From Monomorium pharaonis (Eukaryota; Arthropoda; Insecta; Hymenoptera; Formicidae), in the NCBI RefSeq assembly GCF_013373865.1, contig NC_050470.1, positions 25,326,856 through 25,390,855 on the forward strand: 64,000 bases of DNA. The letters run 5' to 3'. Both the position numbers and the translations under genes were made by a program. The notes beneath the pieces are model-generated. The model was not told where the DNA came from and ran no database searches. It saw only the letters and a program-made list of their open reading frames with translations. Shown piece by piece: positions 37,601 through 50,750 of the stretch (the stretch's first letter is position 1; every line of letters starts with the position of its first letter).

Positions 37601-40600
37601 CAAGAGCGCGGCGCCGCGTGGGACTCGTGGCACATTCGGCCCACCCGCGCTCTCGGTCTCTCGCGAATCAGCGATGCTCAGCCAGTTGCTCTCGAAACCA
37701 TCAAGCGCCAAAGGATAACACATATATCCCTTAGATTTTGCACAGCGGAAAAATTACGTATTTTTGGCACATTTTCTGGAGCACGCGTCGGATCGAATTT
37801 AACGGGTAAGTGAGTTTTACGCGTAGACTCCGAAATAAAGACCTTTACGGTGTAATGCAATTTTTGGTGGCAAGTTACGTTAAAGTGAAAACAAATTCGC
37901 TTACGAAACTCACGACCAACAAATCGATGAATTGTGGGTTACGTACGAAAGATGCATACGTGGGAGAGACAGTCCTGGGAGAACTCGTCCTGCACTTTCT
38001 CCCTGTCGCGCTTCGTTTCCTTGAATTCGACGCACGTCTAACTTTCCTCCGAGCATCAATTGTCCCATCTTGATTACGTGCGGCGGCAAGTATCATATAA
38101 GTTTATCGATAAATTTTTATTATTTATATAAAAAAAAATACATATATAATGTGTGTTAGCAACGATAAGATAAAGATTTTAAATTAGCTTATATTTATCT
38201 TAAAAGAATTATTTATAATTACGACATTAATTGTCCAGGCTTAAGATACTGGGAATTTATTTTATGTTTTATAAAGTTTATAGATTGCGAAAGGCGTATT
38301 TAATAAAGTTGCAACAAAGCGTCAATTTCTGATTCTAATTTATCTCTGTTTTTACTCAAGTCTAAAAATGTGCAAAAAACTGATAAAATTGTTTATTAAT
38401 ATTTAATAAACAAGAGCTTACGTCTAATAACTAATGTCCGAATACGAAAGAGATATAAAGGGACGTTTATCTCTACCACGCATTTTTAATTTTTGCGAAG
38501 TGCATAATTGGCAAGGGTTTTCACTTTCAATTCCCTAATTATAACATTAAATGAATTTGTAGTACAAAGCAAGCTTTCATATTCCGCGTCTGGATAATTA
38601 GCTCCACAACTGTATAATTTGCATTCATGTACATAATCGGGAGGTTGAGAACCGTCCGACAGGCGCGTCCCTTAAACAATGTCTACATTAAGCCTAGTTA
38701 GGCGAGGGACGGCGTTTCGCGGCAACGAGACCGGCGTCGTCGTATACCGGCAGACACGTCGCCGTCGAGAGTCGTTTAAAGGCATTAAACGCTCGCTCAC
38801 TCGGTGGAAACACACCGGCATCGGTGTTCGTCGGGTGTATCCACGTATACCTGGCATACGGTATTCGCCATTCACGGTGTATAAAGTACGTGGTTACGAG
38901 CGCAATCGTGCGAGCGTGTCCCGCCGGTCGGAGCCTCCGCGCCGCGCTGGTACGGGGGCTATTAAGATATTTGAATAATATTAACATGGGGAACTCGCGC
39001 GGGCGCGCGCAAGGGCTGGTGGTATCGATAACGGTGAAGGGCCCCGCTCGTGCAAGGACTCGTAGGCCCTCCGGCGATATCACACGAGCATTTTAGTACT
39101 CGGGGCGACGATAAAATAAACCCGCGATGATGATGCTGTTAGCTGTATCGGAGCCGGCACACGAGAGGCAACGTACAGGTGTGTGTTGTCGGGAGAAATT
39201 AAGTTTTTTTTTTTTTTTGTAGGTACTAACGTTTCCACGACCAAATATTCTCGTGAGAATTAGTGAGGATAAAACATCACGTGCAGTGGTTAAAATTTTA
39301 TTAACTCTCATATCGTTGCCAGTGGTGAGAATCTTTGCGTCGCGTCTGTGTATAACGTTTTTTTTTTTGCTATTGATGCTCTCACAATCGAATTCGAATC
39401 GTCGATAAACTTGGAGTTCGATGTTTAAAAAAAAAAGTAGAACACGTGCTCGCCCGTCTAAGAATTTAAAGGAAAGTGATCGGGGTAGTAAGCTTTTGCG
39501 AGCAACAACCTTGGCAACGCGAGAGGTGCAGTAGCAGCGCAAAAGATGACATCTCGCATTTCCGATGTATGCAGGCGGTGAAATAAAGCACGTGCTAAAC
39601 TGTACCGGTGGCAGTCGACGTACGCGGAATTACACTGTGTTTATTGGCCGTGGCTCACGTACCGCGGCACCGCGGCGCTTATCGCGACCGCGATGCATCT
39701 CATCGCACGGGTACGCCAATGAAATCACACGGTGACCTCATTCACTGAGTCAATACTTTCGATGTGCTCTGCGATCGGCCGGGCGGGCTTCCACGAACAC
39801 GAGCATGCGGTTCCGTCCCCCGGAGAACGTGTTCGAAAATGTAAACAGGTCCCGCACATATGTTCGTCTAATGTTCGACTACGTTGGTTTCAACCGACGA
39901 GACTCTCATTGTCTCGTAAATGGCCGTTTTGGCCATTTAATTCTTTTGAGATTTTTCCAAACGTGATTTTCTATTCGCACTCGGTGAAACGTATTGTCAA
40001 CGAGCCAGAGATTTCCATACGCCTAGGCTGGTGTATTTTTTCAAGATGGGACGCGTATGTACAAATAATTCATTGGCTACGGTTCATTAATTATTCGGAC
40101 GCAGATTTGTAGACCGAGACTGCGTTCCGAGTGTTTAACACGTATAGACTAACCAGTCGATGTAGGAGGTCTGAGATTATTTCTGTTACTTTTTCTTTAC
40201 TTTTAATTACATCACTGATATATTAGAAACAAATTTGCAAAAACAAAAAACGAATAGCAAAACAACAATTGTAATTGCTTTGATCGAAACATAGATCAAG
40301 GCAAATCGAATCAAAGTGAGAGATCATCGATTTAATAGATGCAACACGCAATAATAAAATCATAGAAGAACACACGAAAAGAGCAGCTCGAACTTGAAAG
40401 AGGAGCACACGTTTCCTTATGAAAGAGAAATTTCGTGAAAGAGAAACGCTACGTGAACCAAACGTAAAGTTGGCTCATTAATGCAGGTATATGTTACATC
40501 CTTTTTATTCTGCATCATGCGTAAGGCTGTCGCTGACAGAGATGAGGGTAAGGAGCCTCTGAAAGCATACAATGGCAAGTCCATGGTGCTCTATGTGCAA

Positions 40601-41879
40601 TTCGTATTGGAACATTTACCACCAAGGACGTGTCGAAGGTGATCGTGCTGCACATGTGTCAGGTGGTTACCATGCCGGGAAGAAAATGAAGGAGGGGGGG
40701 GGGGGAAAGGAGACAGCGGCAACGAAGTTAAGACGGAGCTAAAGTGCGTGGATGAGAACTCGACGGCCCCGCGCGCCGCGCCCCCGCCTATGCCTCGTTT
40801 CGATAATATCCGCGAGAACAATTTCTTATCCTACATCTTTAATCTTAACGTCTCTGTCCGCACGCGGGTCGTGTATCAAATTGCGCCGCGCGATTATCGC
40901 CGCCGCCGCCGCGACGCTGGCCCGTGTATAATTTTGCAAACGCCGGCGATTGGCTTAGGATTTGAATAATCGCATCGTGTTTCCGCCGCGCTGTTACTGA
41001 TCGCGGTGATTATTGTCATTATGATAACCGCGTGGGTCTCAGCCGATTTAAGCTTCTCGTCCTGAAAATATGCGCGGCACAGTAAGCCCTTAATTTATAT
41101 AATGTTTTGCAGCCAGTGAAGCTTTCTGTTACCTGCTACGTACGTTTAAAAAAAATTATTTATTTGCATTTTATCTTTTATAATTATGCGCACGAACGCT
41201 TGGTTGTTTATTTTAAAAAATCGTTACACACTTTTCATATTATTCAGGAATCTTAAATGTTCTTGTCGTATATATTTAAGTTCATGGTAAGAAATGCTAA
41301 ATTACATGTAATTGCGAAAGAATGATGAAAAGTATGGATATTAAATTCAGATGCACGTTCACGCGCGTAGCCACGGGGAAGAAATTGATTTTCCGTTCGC
41401 GCCGAAATTCCCGGGGCGACTCGCACCTTTAGCGCATTTTAATTCAATCGTTCAGCGGTGAATCGCGCAGGGTCACCGCGCAGGGTCAATCGTATGCTAA
41501 TTGCCAGCCAAAAGACGAACGGGGTCGCGCGCGAAGGAGCAGGAGGAACGAGGAGCGCATATTCGCGCCGAGGACGATCGAAGTACCCGCGGCTCGGGCA
41601 AGGTCTTTGAACTTGCGCCGTCGACCCCGTAATGCACCGTTGTCGTTGAATTGTTCTGCATAAATTTATGACGGGCAAGAGTATGAGACGCGCGCAACGC
41701 ACGTACCGCAGGACGAAGACGAATCGTCCTGATGAGCCTGGGGGGGGGGGGAAGGGGGTGTCTCTCTTTGCCCCCTCGCGAGCCACGCCTCCGGTCGACG
41801 TTAATTACTCGATTCCAGGGCGCGAAGTACTTTCCGGACGAAGATCGAATGCTGGGCTTACTGCATTTCATACACGGTG
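33660..41879. other. Non-coding, CpG-rich blocks with AT-rich spacers
   Basis: CpG-rich blocks lie at about 33660-35150, 35560-36060, 36700-37140, 37400-38090, 38620-39200, 39480-40140, 40500-41090 and 41340-41880. Long frames occur on both strands at 34030-34590 with no domain. In the AT-rich spacer 36080-36700 three diverged copies of a GATATATA..ACTAACATTTTTT unit start at about 36361, 36441 and 36573. Two G12 runs lie at 40694-40705 and 41740-41751. Confidence 0.55.
34625..34654. repeat. AG dinucleotide repeat, 15 units
   Basis: A pure AG run of 30 nt in a CpG-rich block. Confidence 0.95.
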
Positions 41880-41995
41880 TGTCAATGAGTTCGTTATATC
41901 TTTCGTACTGTTGGTTGATTTGAATTTTTCGTTTTTGAAAGATGCTAGTAGTAAATCATGACTAACAATTTATATATTGTAGTATTTTATATTAT

Positions 41996-42024
41996 AATTG
42001 TGCTTTATATTACAAAGCACAATT
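41996..42024. repeat. Hairpin with 11-bp perfect arms
   Basis: AATTGTGCTTT (41996-42006) and AAAGCACAATT (42014-42024) are perfect inverted copies with a 7-nt loop ATATTAC. The right arm overlaps the 20-bp sequence that recurs at 42580. Confidence 0.75.
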
Positions 42025-42599
42025 TGCTTTGAATATAATACTCCCGTTATATAATACTCGTTACTAAAAGTAATTTCTGGTTTTAATGAGAAGAATGTAT
42101 CTACGTGTATTGTTTTTCTTATAGTAATAATCTGGGAATTCTTGACGAAATGTTTAGGGGTGTAAAAACAAGATATTATTCATGATAAGAAAACAAGTAT
42201 ATTATAAATACTCGTCATGTGTTTAAAATATGTTAGTTGAAAAAATTTTTATCTTATAGAAACGTAACACTTATCTCCGATTAAGGGAAAGACTACCTCC
42301 TTTGTCCTGAACTGACAAAAAGTCTTACATTTTTCCAATATCATAAAAACATATGTTTACTTCTATGAAAGCGTGAGAGAAAAAAAGAAAATCGAAAAAG
42401 ATTCGGCAAGCACGAAACTCTCTGAAAGTGCCATCGATCTATTGAAAATGTACCTGCTGCCCACAGCTGTCTCACAAATATATTCTGTAAAGTAATATAT
42501 TTTTAGAATTTCTGCACTGATTATATTGACATTTAGGTTTTTTAAATGGACAGTTTTGTTAAGGTGTCAATCGCTTTTCACAATTTGCTTTGAATATAT
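42019..42599. repeat. Pair of exact 20-bp direct repeats
   Basis: CACAATTTGCTTTGAATATA occurs at 42019-42038 and 42580-42599. GAATTCTTGAC also recurs at 42136-42146 and 42649-42659, with a similar but not identical offset. GAAAATG-TACCTGCTGC (about 42444-42460) is mirrored at 42673-42690 with a 2-nt bulge. This suggests an old duplication or decayed element. Confidence 0.6.
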
Positions 42600-44809
42600 T
42601 TTCTTTTATGAATCTGGTATTATTAATTCTATTCTATATATATATTCTGAATTCTTGACCTTTTAGAATCTTGCAGCAGGTAGGCATTTTCGACAAGTGA
42701 AAATCCTGTTCAATTTAAAAAAATTCGTAGAATTCCATAAAAGCAATTAGAAATGTTGTTTAGGGAAATTGGTTGTTTCAGATATTTGCAACGTTATTTA
42801 TAAGAGTGAATAAAATTCACAACTTTGTTCTACGTGCGAACAATGGTCGAATGGTTGAATTGTTTATCGCAGGATGTGATATCGACGCGATGAATTAGAA
42901 TTGCAGATTATATGCAGGTGATGGTACGTTCTTAATAATACATTAAAGACATTAACATAATGCGAATCGCATTGTACTTTGAGATGTGAATGTACGCCCC
43001 TTGCAGTTTATATGTTGCAATTTTTCGGTGATTTTGAATCTTCTAAAAACGATATAAACAACAAAATTGAAATAAATAGCATTCCATACCGGTATCGTAT
43101 AAATAATTGTTACAAAAATACTTCTTTCAATTGCTTATAACTTGAAAATTATTGATACTTTTAGAGCTAAGGTGTAACAAGCAAAGCATTTGGCTAATAT
43201 AAAAAAATTCAAAGAAGTGCAAAAAATTGTATAACATACATTTCTTATTATTTTAGTTTATTTTACTAACAGTCACTACACATAATTATGCCTTAATTAT
43301 AAATTAATACTTAATATATTAAATATTACTATTAATTAATATTATTTCTTAAATTATGTTACATATATTATAAAAAGTATTTTTTGTTACTAATAATAAG
43401 AAGATTTTATTCCTTTGCCTCGTACGTCGAAATGTCTCATTTTGGATATTTTGGTCTTCGATATTTTTAGTAAAGGAAACTTGATTTTAAACCATGAAAA
43501 AATGATCAAAGGAGTCATGGAATATCCTGATTGTACTTCGGAATATAATTTAAATTCTTCTAAATTTTTTGTAATTTTTATCTAACATCTACATTATGTG
43601 CAACATGTGTGCACATGAGTCTCTTAAATTGCTTAGCCATATATCTTCAAAGCAAAGTAATTTTCATGCCTTTGCGAGAAGAATAAAAACCTTTTTTATA
43701 CGTCAAGACTAAAACATCTTGAAATTTAACAGTTCATATTTTTACAATATGCAGAAAAATTGCAATTTCTATTGTCTTATACTTATAAGATAAAAACTTG
43801 CGATTACCGATGATGGATTGTTTAAGGCCGCTGTGTAGGCTTGGGAAAATCAGGGTTGTAGCATAACATATGGCAACAAAAAATACACGTACATACACAT
43901 GCAAGCTATGTCGACCGGCAGCAGGTGAGTTTTGTGCGAGACACGATGGGAATGTTGCGGGCCAACCAATCGTCAACGCGCCCCCCGACCCCATGGCCTA
44001 CGCATTATCGGCCGTTGCGATATTTGCGGATAGGAAATGCACCGGCGCATACGCCGATAACACATCGGCATTATCACGATTCCGCCAACGCCCCGTCAAT
44101 TATGAATATCGATAGTTCCGCTGCCTACACCTGCCGAGAGTTCCCGTGTGACTTTTACGTAGACGAGCAAATGAATAATGTCACTGCAAGCATGCCTTAT
44201 TTCTATAAAAGTTTTATATTGAACTATACATTTACTAAGAACCTTCTCGAAAGTAGAAAGTTTCTAAAATAGTAAATACTAAATTCCATTGAAATTAGAG
44301 ACGAGTTAAAATTTTCGCATGCGAAAAAGGATCGGTAAATCACTTGTTGAAAATCAAGTCTGGTAAAAGGCAATCGCTGCTTTTAAATATGCTTTTAAAT
44401 TGCTTGTATAAGCTACCTGCAGTTACCTTAGATTTCTTAGAATAAGCGTTTGATTATAGTCACAAAAATGTGAAGAAGACCACTTTCTTTTGTTGGACAG
44501 TTAACAATGAAGTGAAAAACATCTTCAACATACGTGTTATTCATTATATAACACAGGTACAATGTCTTACCTGAGTTTTGCCTTCATAAGAAAACGTGAA
44601 AAATCCTTTTATGCACTTGTTTGCTTTCCACCTGCAGTCTTTAATTCTTTTTAGTCTGACAAATGATAAAATTTTGGAAGATTTATACCATAAATCATTA
44701 AATAAAAAGTTAATTTTTTGATCATTTTAAAGGCACTTATAAATTTGAAAATGTATTGTTTAAAAAATGAAAAATGTATTGTCTTGAAGAGGTAATTTTT
44801 CAGTAATAG

Positions 44810-44955
44810 TACTCTCTAAATTTCTTAGAGTGATTTTCCACTCCAATAAAAATTAAAAATTTACTCTATTAGAGTGAATTCTAATTCTTATTGAGTGAAA
44901 AATCACTCGAAAAATTGTAGTAGCAGTATTTTCACTCCAAGAAATTTAGAGAGTA
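44810..44955. mobile_element. Fold-back MITE-like element, 146 bp
   Basis: The 24-bp ends (44810-44833 and 44932-44955) are inverted copies with one mismatch, beginning TACTCTCTAAATTTCTT. TA at both ends fits a TA target duplication as in Tc1/mariner-type elements. The inner parts are also inverted: 44827-44849 mirrors 44888-44908, and a palindromic ACTCT-ATT-AGAGT sits at 44863-44875. Only about 24 nt near the right arm is unpaired. It has no coding capacity, so it is a non-autonomous element or a hairpin-RNA source. Copy number elsewhere is unknown. Confidence 0.75.
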
Positions 44956-45660
44956 AATCTACAACAGTTGCTCATATACAATGTATGAGCAATAGTATCT
45001 GTCTTACAATTATTTATGATCTCACAAAATTAGGATTACAGGTAGATTCCAAACAGGTCATACTTTCACTCTCATTTTTTTTTTATTCAAGTGTTCTCCT
45101 TTCTTGTTGCTTTCTACTTCTATCTTTTGAGAATCAATCTTTATTATTTATTCTTTATATTCAACTATTTTTTCGTACACATATAACCTATGAGTGTGAA
45201 TAAATTTTTCGTTATAAATTAATGATAACACATTACAATATTACCCACACAGTTATATTTGCTCAGTTTTTATTATGTTACTGTGACATTACTGTGACAA
45301 AATCAAACGCTTGTCATTAATACTATTTTACTATTACTCTTTTCCTTCGAATTTCGGTCGTGTAGCGGTATATATCGCTTCGTAACACGAGCGTCGTTCG
45401 CCATCTTCGACATTCTCTGCGGATTATCACAGCTTGTTCGACCGTCTCCTTTTCTCTCCTTCTCTCCTTCTCGTGTCACGTCGAACAAATGTACGGCGCC
45501 TACGCTTGGCGCCAGTCCGAGAAGAAAGTGCGATCGGGGTCGCCGAGAGGAGTCAAGTCTTTAAATGATTGCCGTGCTCGTTTACATCAGCGGCGTCGCC
45601 CGAAATGCGGGTGAGATCCGGGGCGTCGTGGTGCCCTCCCGGAAGCGGCCACGAAGGCAC

Positions 45661-45690
45661 GAGAGAAAGAGAGAGAGAGAGAGAGAGAGA
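45661..45690. repeat. GA dinucleotide repeat
   Basis: GA run with one AA interruption at its start. Confidence 0.9.
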
Positions 45691-47349
45691 CGACCACGTA
45701 ACAAACCAAAAGAAAAATCAACGTGTCGCCATTTAGCATTATGTTCCCTGCCGTGAACGACGTAGAAAGACGCGTGAAAGTCAACGACGACAATGCTTTT
45801 AATCCTTCGCGTGCTTTACCGCGCGAGACGATGCGCGGATGCGTACGCATCGTTGTCGATATCCCCGAGAAAGGAAGAGGTGTCGTAATGAGATGTTTTC
45901 GTTCGCGGGTATCGCCTTTCTCAGTGTCGAACAAGCGCGTTACAGGCAGCGCGTGTCCCGTCTGGCGTGCGTGAACACGCGAGCAGCGGATTTCTTCCCG
46001 CTGGAGGAACCGTCTTACGTAGAAACACGAGAAACCTGAGTAAAATCGACTTATCCATTAGCGGTAGAAGAGCGTACCTGAAAGCATAAATAAGATTCAT
46101 CGATTTCACAAGATTGTTATCGGCATAATATCTAAAAATACCCCTGTCGTTAATAACCGAGGTAATTCTCATTTTGTTGACTCGTAAAGCACGCTCTTAA
46201 CGTCCGGGCGATATATTTGCGACGATGCCTTTTTGTGCGACGACGCGTTCGCGAAAATAATCGTGTAAGTTACGATCGGCAGACGGTCCATCGGGGGCTT
46301 TCACGGTCGCACACGCGCGCACGGTCCTCTCATTTCGGTCCCCATCCGACGTCCGAGGACTGTTTTAATTGAGCGGTTAAATGCATCGTCATAAAGATTC
46401 CCGCGGTTAGGTTGGCAGCTGCACCGCCCCGTCCCCTTCGCGCGCCCTCTCCTACGGAATAGTCGACCGCGTCCCAGCTAAAAACCAGAACCATGAAACT
46501 CGAGCACGGCTTCCGTGATGCTCGCCGCGCGATGCGTGGTTTGTACGCGCGCACGCGTGGCAGGTGCATGGCCCACATATTCGGCGCAAAAACTGGTAAC
46601 CCAACCGCGCAAGCCACCCTGCGGCGTCCATCCTGGACGAAATAACCGCGCGATACACCTGACAAGAGGAAAGAGTTATGTACGGTCTTGAAAGAGTCCT
46701 CGTACGATCGATACCCGCAGTTGACGTCCTACGGATATTATAATTATTTCAATTTACCGCAAATTAACGCGACAAATTCTTTACAGCGTTTTAAGATGCT
46801 TGTTAGCAAGGTATTATTAAATATCGCTTGTCTGTTTAATCTGTGTATTCCGGTTTGACTTCGGGTTTCAAATAAAAAGGTCGAAAAATAATCTGCGTGC
46901 AGTTTGCATGAGCTTGGCGTATGATTCACACAAAATTATTATTAAGCATTAAGATTTTTGTATTATTGATATGCTCTAATCTCGCTTATGTTTAACTTTT
47001 TTTCATTGGTCAATTAACAATTAATATTGTTTATTTCAATTTATTTAAATAATTATTTCAAGAAGATGTGCCTAAAATAATTGATCGCAAATTAGTTAAT
47101 ACAATGATTTTACTAAATTGGTTGAGTAATGAATAGCGGATTTGTTTTTTTTGTTTATTTTTTTAACTTGAAAAATACATAAAATTAAAAAATTCATATA
47201 ATCCAGATAAATAATTCAGATTCATTTTTTAGTAATATTTGCTAATGCTCTAAATATATTTTGTAGAAAAAAATTTAATATAAATGTTATATACTGCTTT
47301 GTTTTATATTATTTTATGATATAATTTTGAGTGGTAAAATACTATGTGT

Positions 47350-47700
47350 CGTACCTGGACATCGGTAGTATCGAGGGCTTCTCCGCACGGTGACGGTACA
47401 CCTGCTGCACCTCGTGACCAAGGTGGGCCAAGGTCCGGTGACCTCACTTCCTTCCTGGTAGACCCCCAAGTCTCTACATCGATTAAGTCCTGGTGGGCCG
47501 TCACCTGCGAATCGCTCTGGCTACTTTCTTGCACCCCCTTTTTCCGGGGCGCGTTTGAGATCACGCTCGAGCAAAGCGCGCGTGCATTTCTTATCGTCGG
47601 TACCCCCACGGTGTCGTCACACCTCGGCGAATCGCTTCCAGAACAGGTGTCGTCGTGGTTTTCGTATTACGGAAACGGATGTACAGGCGAGTGATCGACG
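47350..47700. other. Isolated GC-rich island: possible exon or E-box enhancer
   Basis: A sharply bounded GC-rich island in AT-rich flanks. On the minus strand a frame is open from 47609 (a GTG, no ATG) to 47304. Its part at 47355-47540 has balanced, protein-like composition and meets a possible donor (CAG|GTACGA, GT at 47354-47353). No acceptor is obvious upstream. The plus strand is also open for 116 residues from 47344. Alternatively, three CACCTG-type E-boxes (47399, 47502, 47644) suggest an enhancer. I recognise no protein family, so I do not call a CDS. Confidence 0.3.
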
Positions 47701-50700
47701 TCACGAAGCAGACGGAACAAACTTCCTGAAGTTTTTATATTCGCAATACAGTTTCTATGCTAGATATGTTAGAGAACATACATGAAATTTAATAAATAAA
47801 CGATACTTAAGTTTATTCCGTCTATTTGTTTGTATTTGTTACGTACACAAATAACGAATTACAAGCAACAGTAAATGATCGAACGGTATAATATGAAGAA
47901 TAAAACCAGCACGCTTTCTCTTTAGCTCGACCTTACCGTGAAATTATATCGCGAGAATTGTGGCGTCCGAGGAAAGTCATTACGAGCGTAAATTTTGACG
48001 AGAGGCTGATTTCTCACTGTCGCAAAAGAATTCCCTTAGGCCCTTAAAGGAAAGAAGAATAAATGGGATACAGCACAGAGCTGTTCGAATCGGTAGCTCA
48101 TCCGAGTGCCCGGGCACGCGCTGCACCGACACGCATACGATCGCGTCTCCTCGCACGTACTCCGCGTACATACGTACGAGGGAACGATGTGATGTGTATA
48201 CGGCAGATTATATCATCAATGTCGTTACTGCATTACGCCTCTTTGCCCCGAGGGACGAGCCGCCGAGGGTACTCGCTAATATCCCGACCGGCGACAACGT
48301 AGTAGAACACCGGAGACAAGACACGTGCGTGTGTGCGTGTGCGTGCGTGTGCTCCTGCGGCGATTTTCTGGATTTCTTGTCTTCAAAACGAACGTCCAAC
48401 GATGCTCTCATATGGAGACCATGTGGTATGACCGTAACGGCGCGTGCTATTACGTGGAGATCGTGCGTGCCCGCATTTTCAATTGAAATTCTGTTGAATA
48501 GATTTTCGATAAAACAACGTTACGCGGCGTAATATATGGAGAAATATTGCTGCGTGAATGAGGGAAGTGTAATTAATTGATAATATCATTACTTAAAACG
48601 GCATAAATCTCTTCTGTAAGAACTTTAGAAAAAAAAAGCTGTAAAATTAATATTCTTAAGTTCCTGTGAAAGAGAATTAAATCATTTTCCGATATTTTCA
48701 TTTACATCTCGCGTCACCGATAGTACGATATTTAAACATGATTTTATTTTTCTCAGATTGAGCATAGCGTTCGCGAAACGAGAAAAGATGGTCACGATCG
48801 GCCACCCCGCTCGCGGATCTTCGGAAATTAGAAGATAATCGGTTTCTCGTCGGGAGTTCTTCTTTGCCGTCGTCCGCTTAAAGAAATCTTTGTTTCTCCT
48901 GACTGGCTTTTATACGACGGCAATAATTATTTCGTAATCCCGACTGATGGCACGACCGCCGGGAGAATTATTTATTGCTTGTGTGAGAGCGCCGCGAGAC
49001 TGCCGGAATCCTCGAGATCGTAATCCGCCTCGGAGCGTCGGAACAGGGACGCTGCTATGCACCTCGACGAATGCTTTTCCCATTACTTTTCGCGAGCCTC
49101 ATATAAATTACTCGGCGGTTCATGGCTTCATCCGTCGAGATAAAGTGCGCGTATTCTCGCGCAATTTCAAATCGGACTGGCAACGGCGAGCCGCTCGTAC
49201 GTATGTACATGCGATTGCACGCCCGAATGTATTAATCGGCTTTGATAAGCGTTCCCCTCTGGATTGTACACTTGCACTTTCTCAAGGGAGATCGTTGAGC
49301 AAGTGCGGCCGCGAGAAGAGAGAGAATTGTTTGCGGCGCAATCACGAAGAATAGCGATCGTTAGTTTCTCTTTAACTATTTACGATTTGTTGTTGCTGTT
49401 ATTAATAGCAACGATCTGTGTGTGTGTGAGAAACTTATAAAAATTGTGTTCGAAGTACTCTATAAAACTTACAGTAAAATCTATCTCTCGTTTGAATGTT
49501 GTTTTGAAATATTGCAATCATTAAGGTCCAGTACGGGAGAAATAAAGACAAGATTTATAAACATTTGTTGACAAGATTCGAACACTATTGTAAACTGTTT
49601 ATTACGTTACGACGTTAAGAACTGTTAATCGACGGATACCGTTTCTCTGCCTTCGAAATAATTCTATCGAACGGTAAACAAAGAGGTCGTGGGTCGTAAT
49701 ACTTCACGAATGACCGGACTGAACCGGGTAGCTACCAAATGATTGACCACGCCTCATCACTTTGCTCGCTACCGGGGCAAACGGGGGAGCACTGATAAAG
49801 CCAGATAAAGAAGAGAAGCAAGGTGGTGCTTGTGTGAGCGATCATCGTCATCATCGTCATTATCATCGTAATTATTATCAGCGCATTCCCGTCCGGTCAT
49901 CCAAGATTGTTTCTCTCGTTACGTACTCTTCTAGCTTTTATCGAGAAAATGAGGGAAACCGTTGTGCGGATACCTTTACCTTTATTGAATCAGGAAATTA
50001 TTTGTTAAGTAAAGAGCGCCAACAGAATCGCATTGTGAATTCAATAATGGTCATAATGCGGTGCATAAAATTTCATTAAAATTCGCGCTCGGTCACGATC
50101 GACGCAGGGCCCGACGCGCAACATGACGGGCAACGTGAAGCGCATCGACAGGCATGGCGAATCGCGCGGAGTATATTAGTCGCTCTTCCACGCAGGTGTA
50201 GAGGATGCGCGCAGGTATACATAAAGATCATCGCCTCGCGCGCGGCAAGAAACAGGATCCTGGAGTGGCCCGGGAGAAGAGAAGGCGAGATCGTCGAATC
50301 ATCGTTCGCGCCACCCACGTCAAAAGGGACGTCGAGGATGACGATCGCGACGAGAGTGCTCGAAACGATCCTACCAATCGAGCCCCGCGGCCGCCGGCGC
50401 GGCTGGGCGCAGTCGGGGCCCGTTTCGAGAAAATGAAGTGCCCACGGTTCAAGAGGGCCCCGGCGGAGCGCACGAGCGACAGCAGGCACTCGTGCGCGCC
50501 TTCGTTCCGCCGCGATGCACATTGTCGCGGGGTCCCAACCTTGCGCCGGGGAACAAGCCGCCGAGTCACGGCGAGTACAATGCGCGCACGCGCCTTAATT
50601 AAACTTATTTAATTATCCCCGCTCTATCCCGTGACCATCGCCTCTCGCCATCTCCTTAGCGGCGCGTTAGCGTTATCTTCTCCACGCGTCGCATTGAAAG

Positions 50701-50750
50701 ACTTCACGCTGGATGGCCGCGCGCGCCAAGAGACAAATAAATACGTGTGT

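Larger units (their letters stand above)
41880..45319. other. AT-rich region with short repeats and a fold-back element
   Basis: The longest AT-rich stretch of the window, with one CpG-richer island at 43790-44170. Short exact repeats recur at 42.0-42.7 kb. A hairpin with 11-bp arms lies at 41996-42024. Three CAGGTAG-type heptamers lie at 42677, 44413 and 45039. The fold-back element at 44810-44955 is listed separately. No gene supported. Confidence 0.55.
45320..50740. other. Non-coding, mostly CpG-rich blocks
   Basis: CpG-rich at about 45320-46740, 47350-47700, 47960-48540, 48740-49360 and 50080-50740; AT-rich spacers between, notably 46740-47340. A 14-bp palindrome GATGCGTACGCATC lies at 45839-45852 and a CATCGT-type repeat at about 49841-49880. 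Frames on both strands in the last block are Arg-rich CpG translations. No gene supported except the uncertain island at 47350. Confidence 0.55.

Noticed and set aside
43501..43545. ATTGTACTTCGG-like match to the start of insect miR-305 near 43530
   Set aside because: Only about the first ten bases match and there is no hairpin partner.
48947..49354. Plus-strand frame of 135 residues
   Set aside because: No domain or signal, typical of the CpG-rich blocks, and no flanking gene structure.
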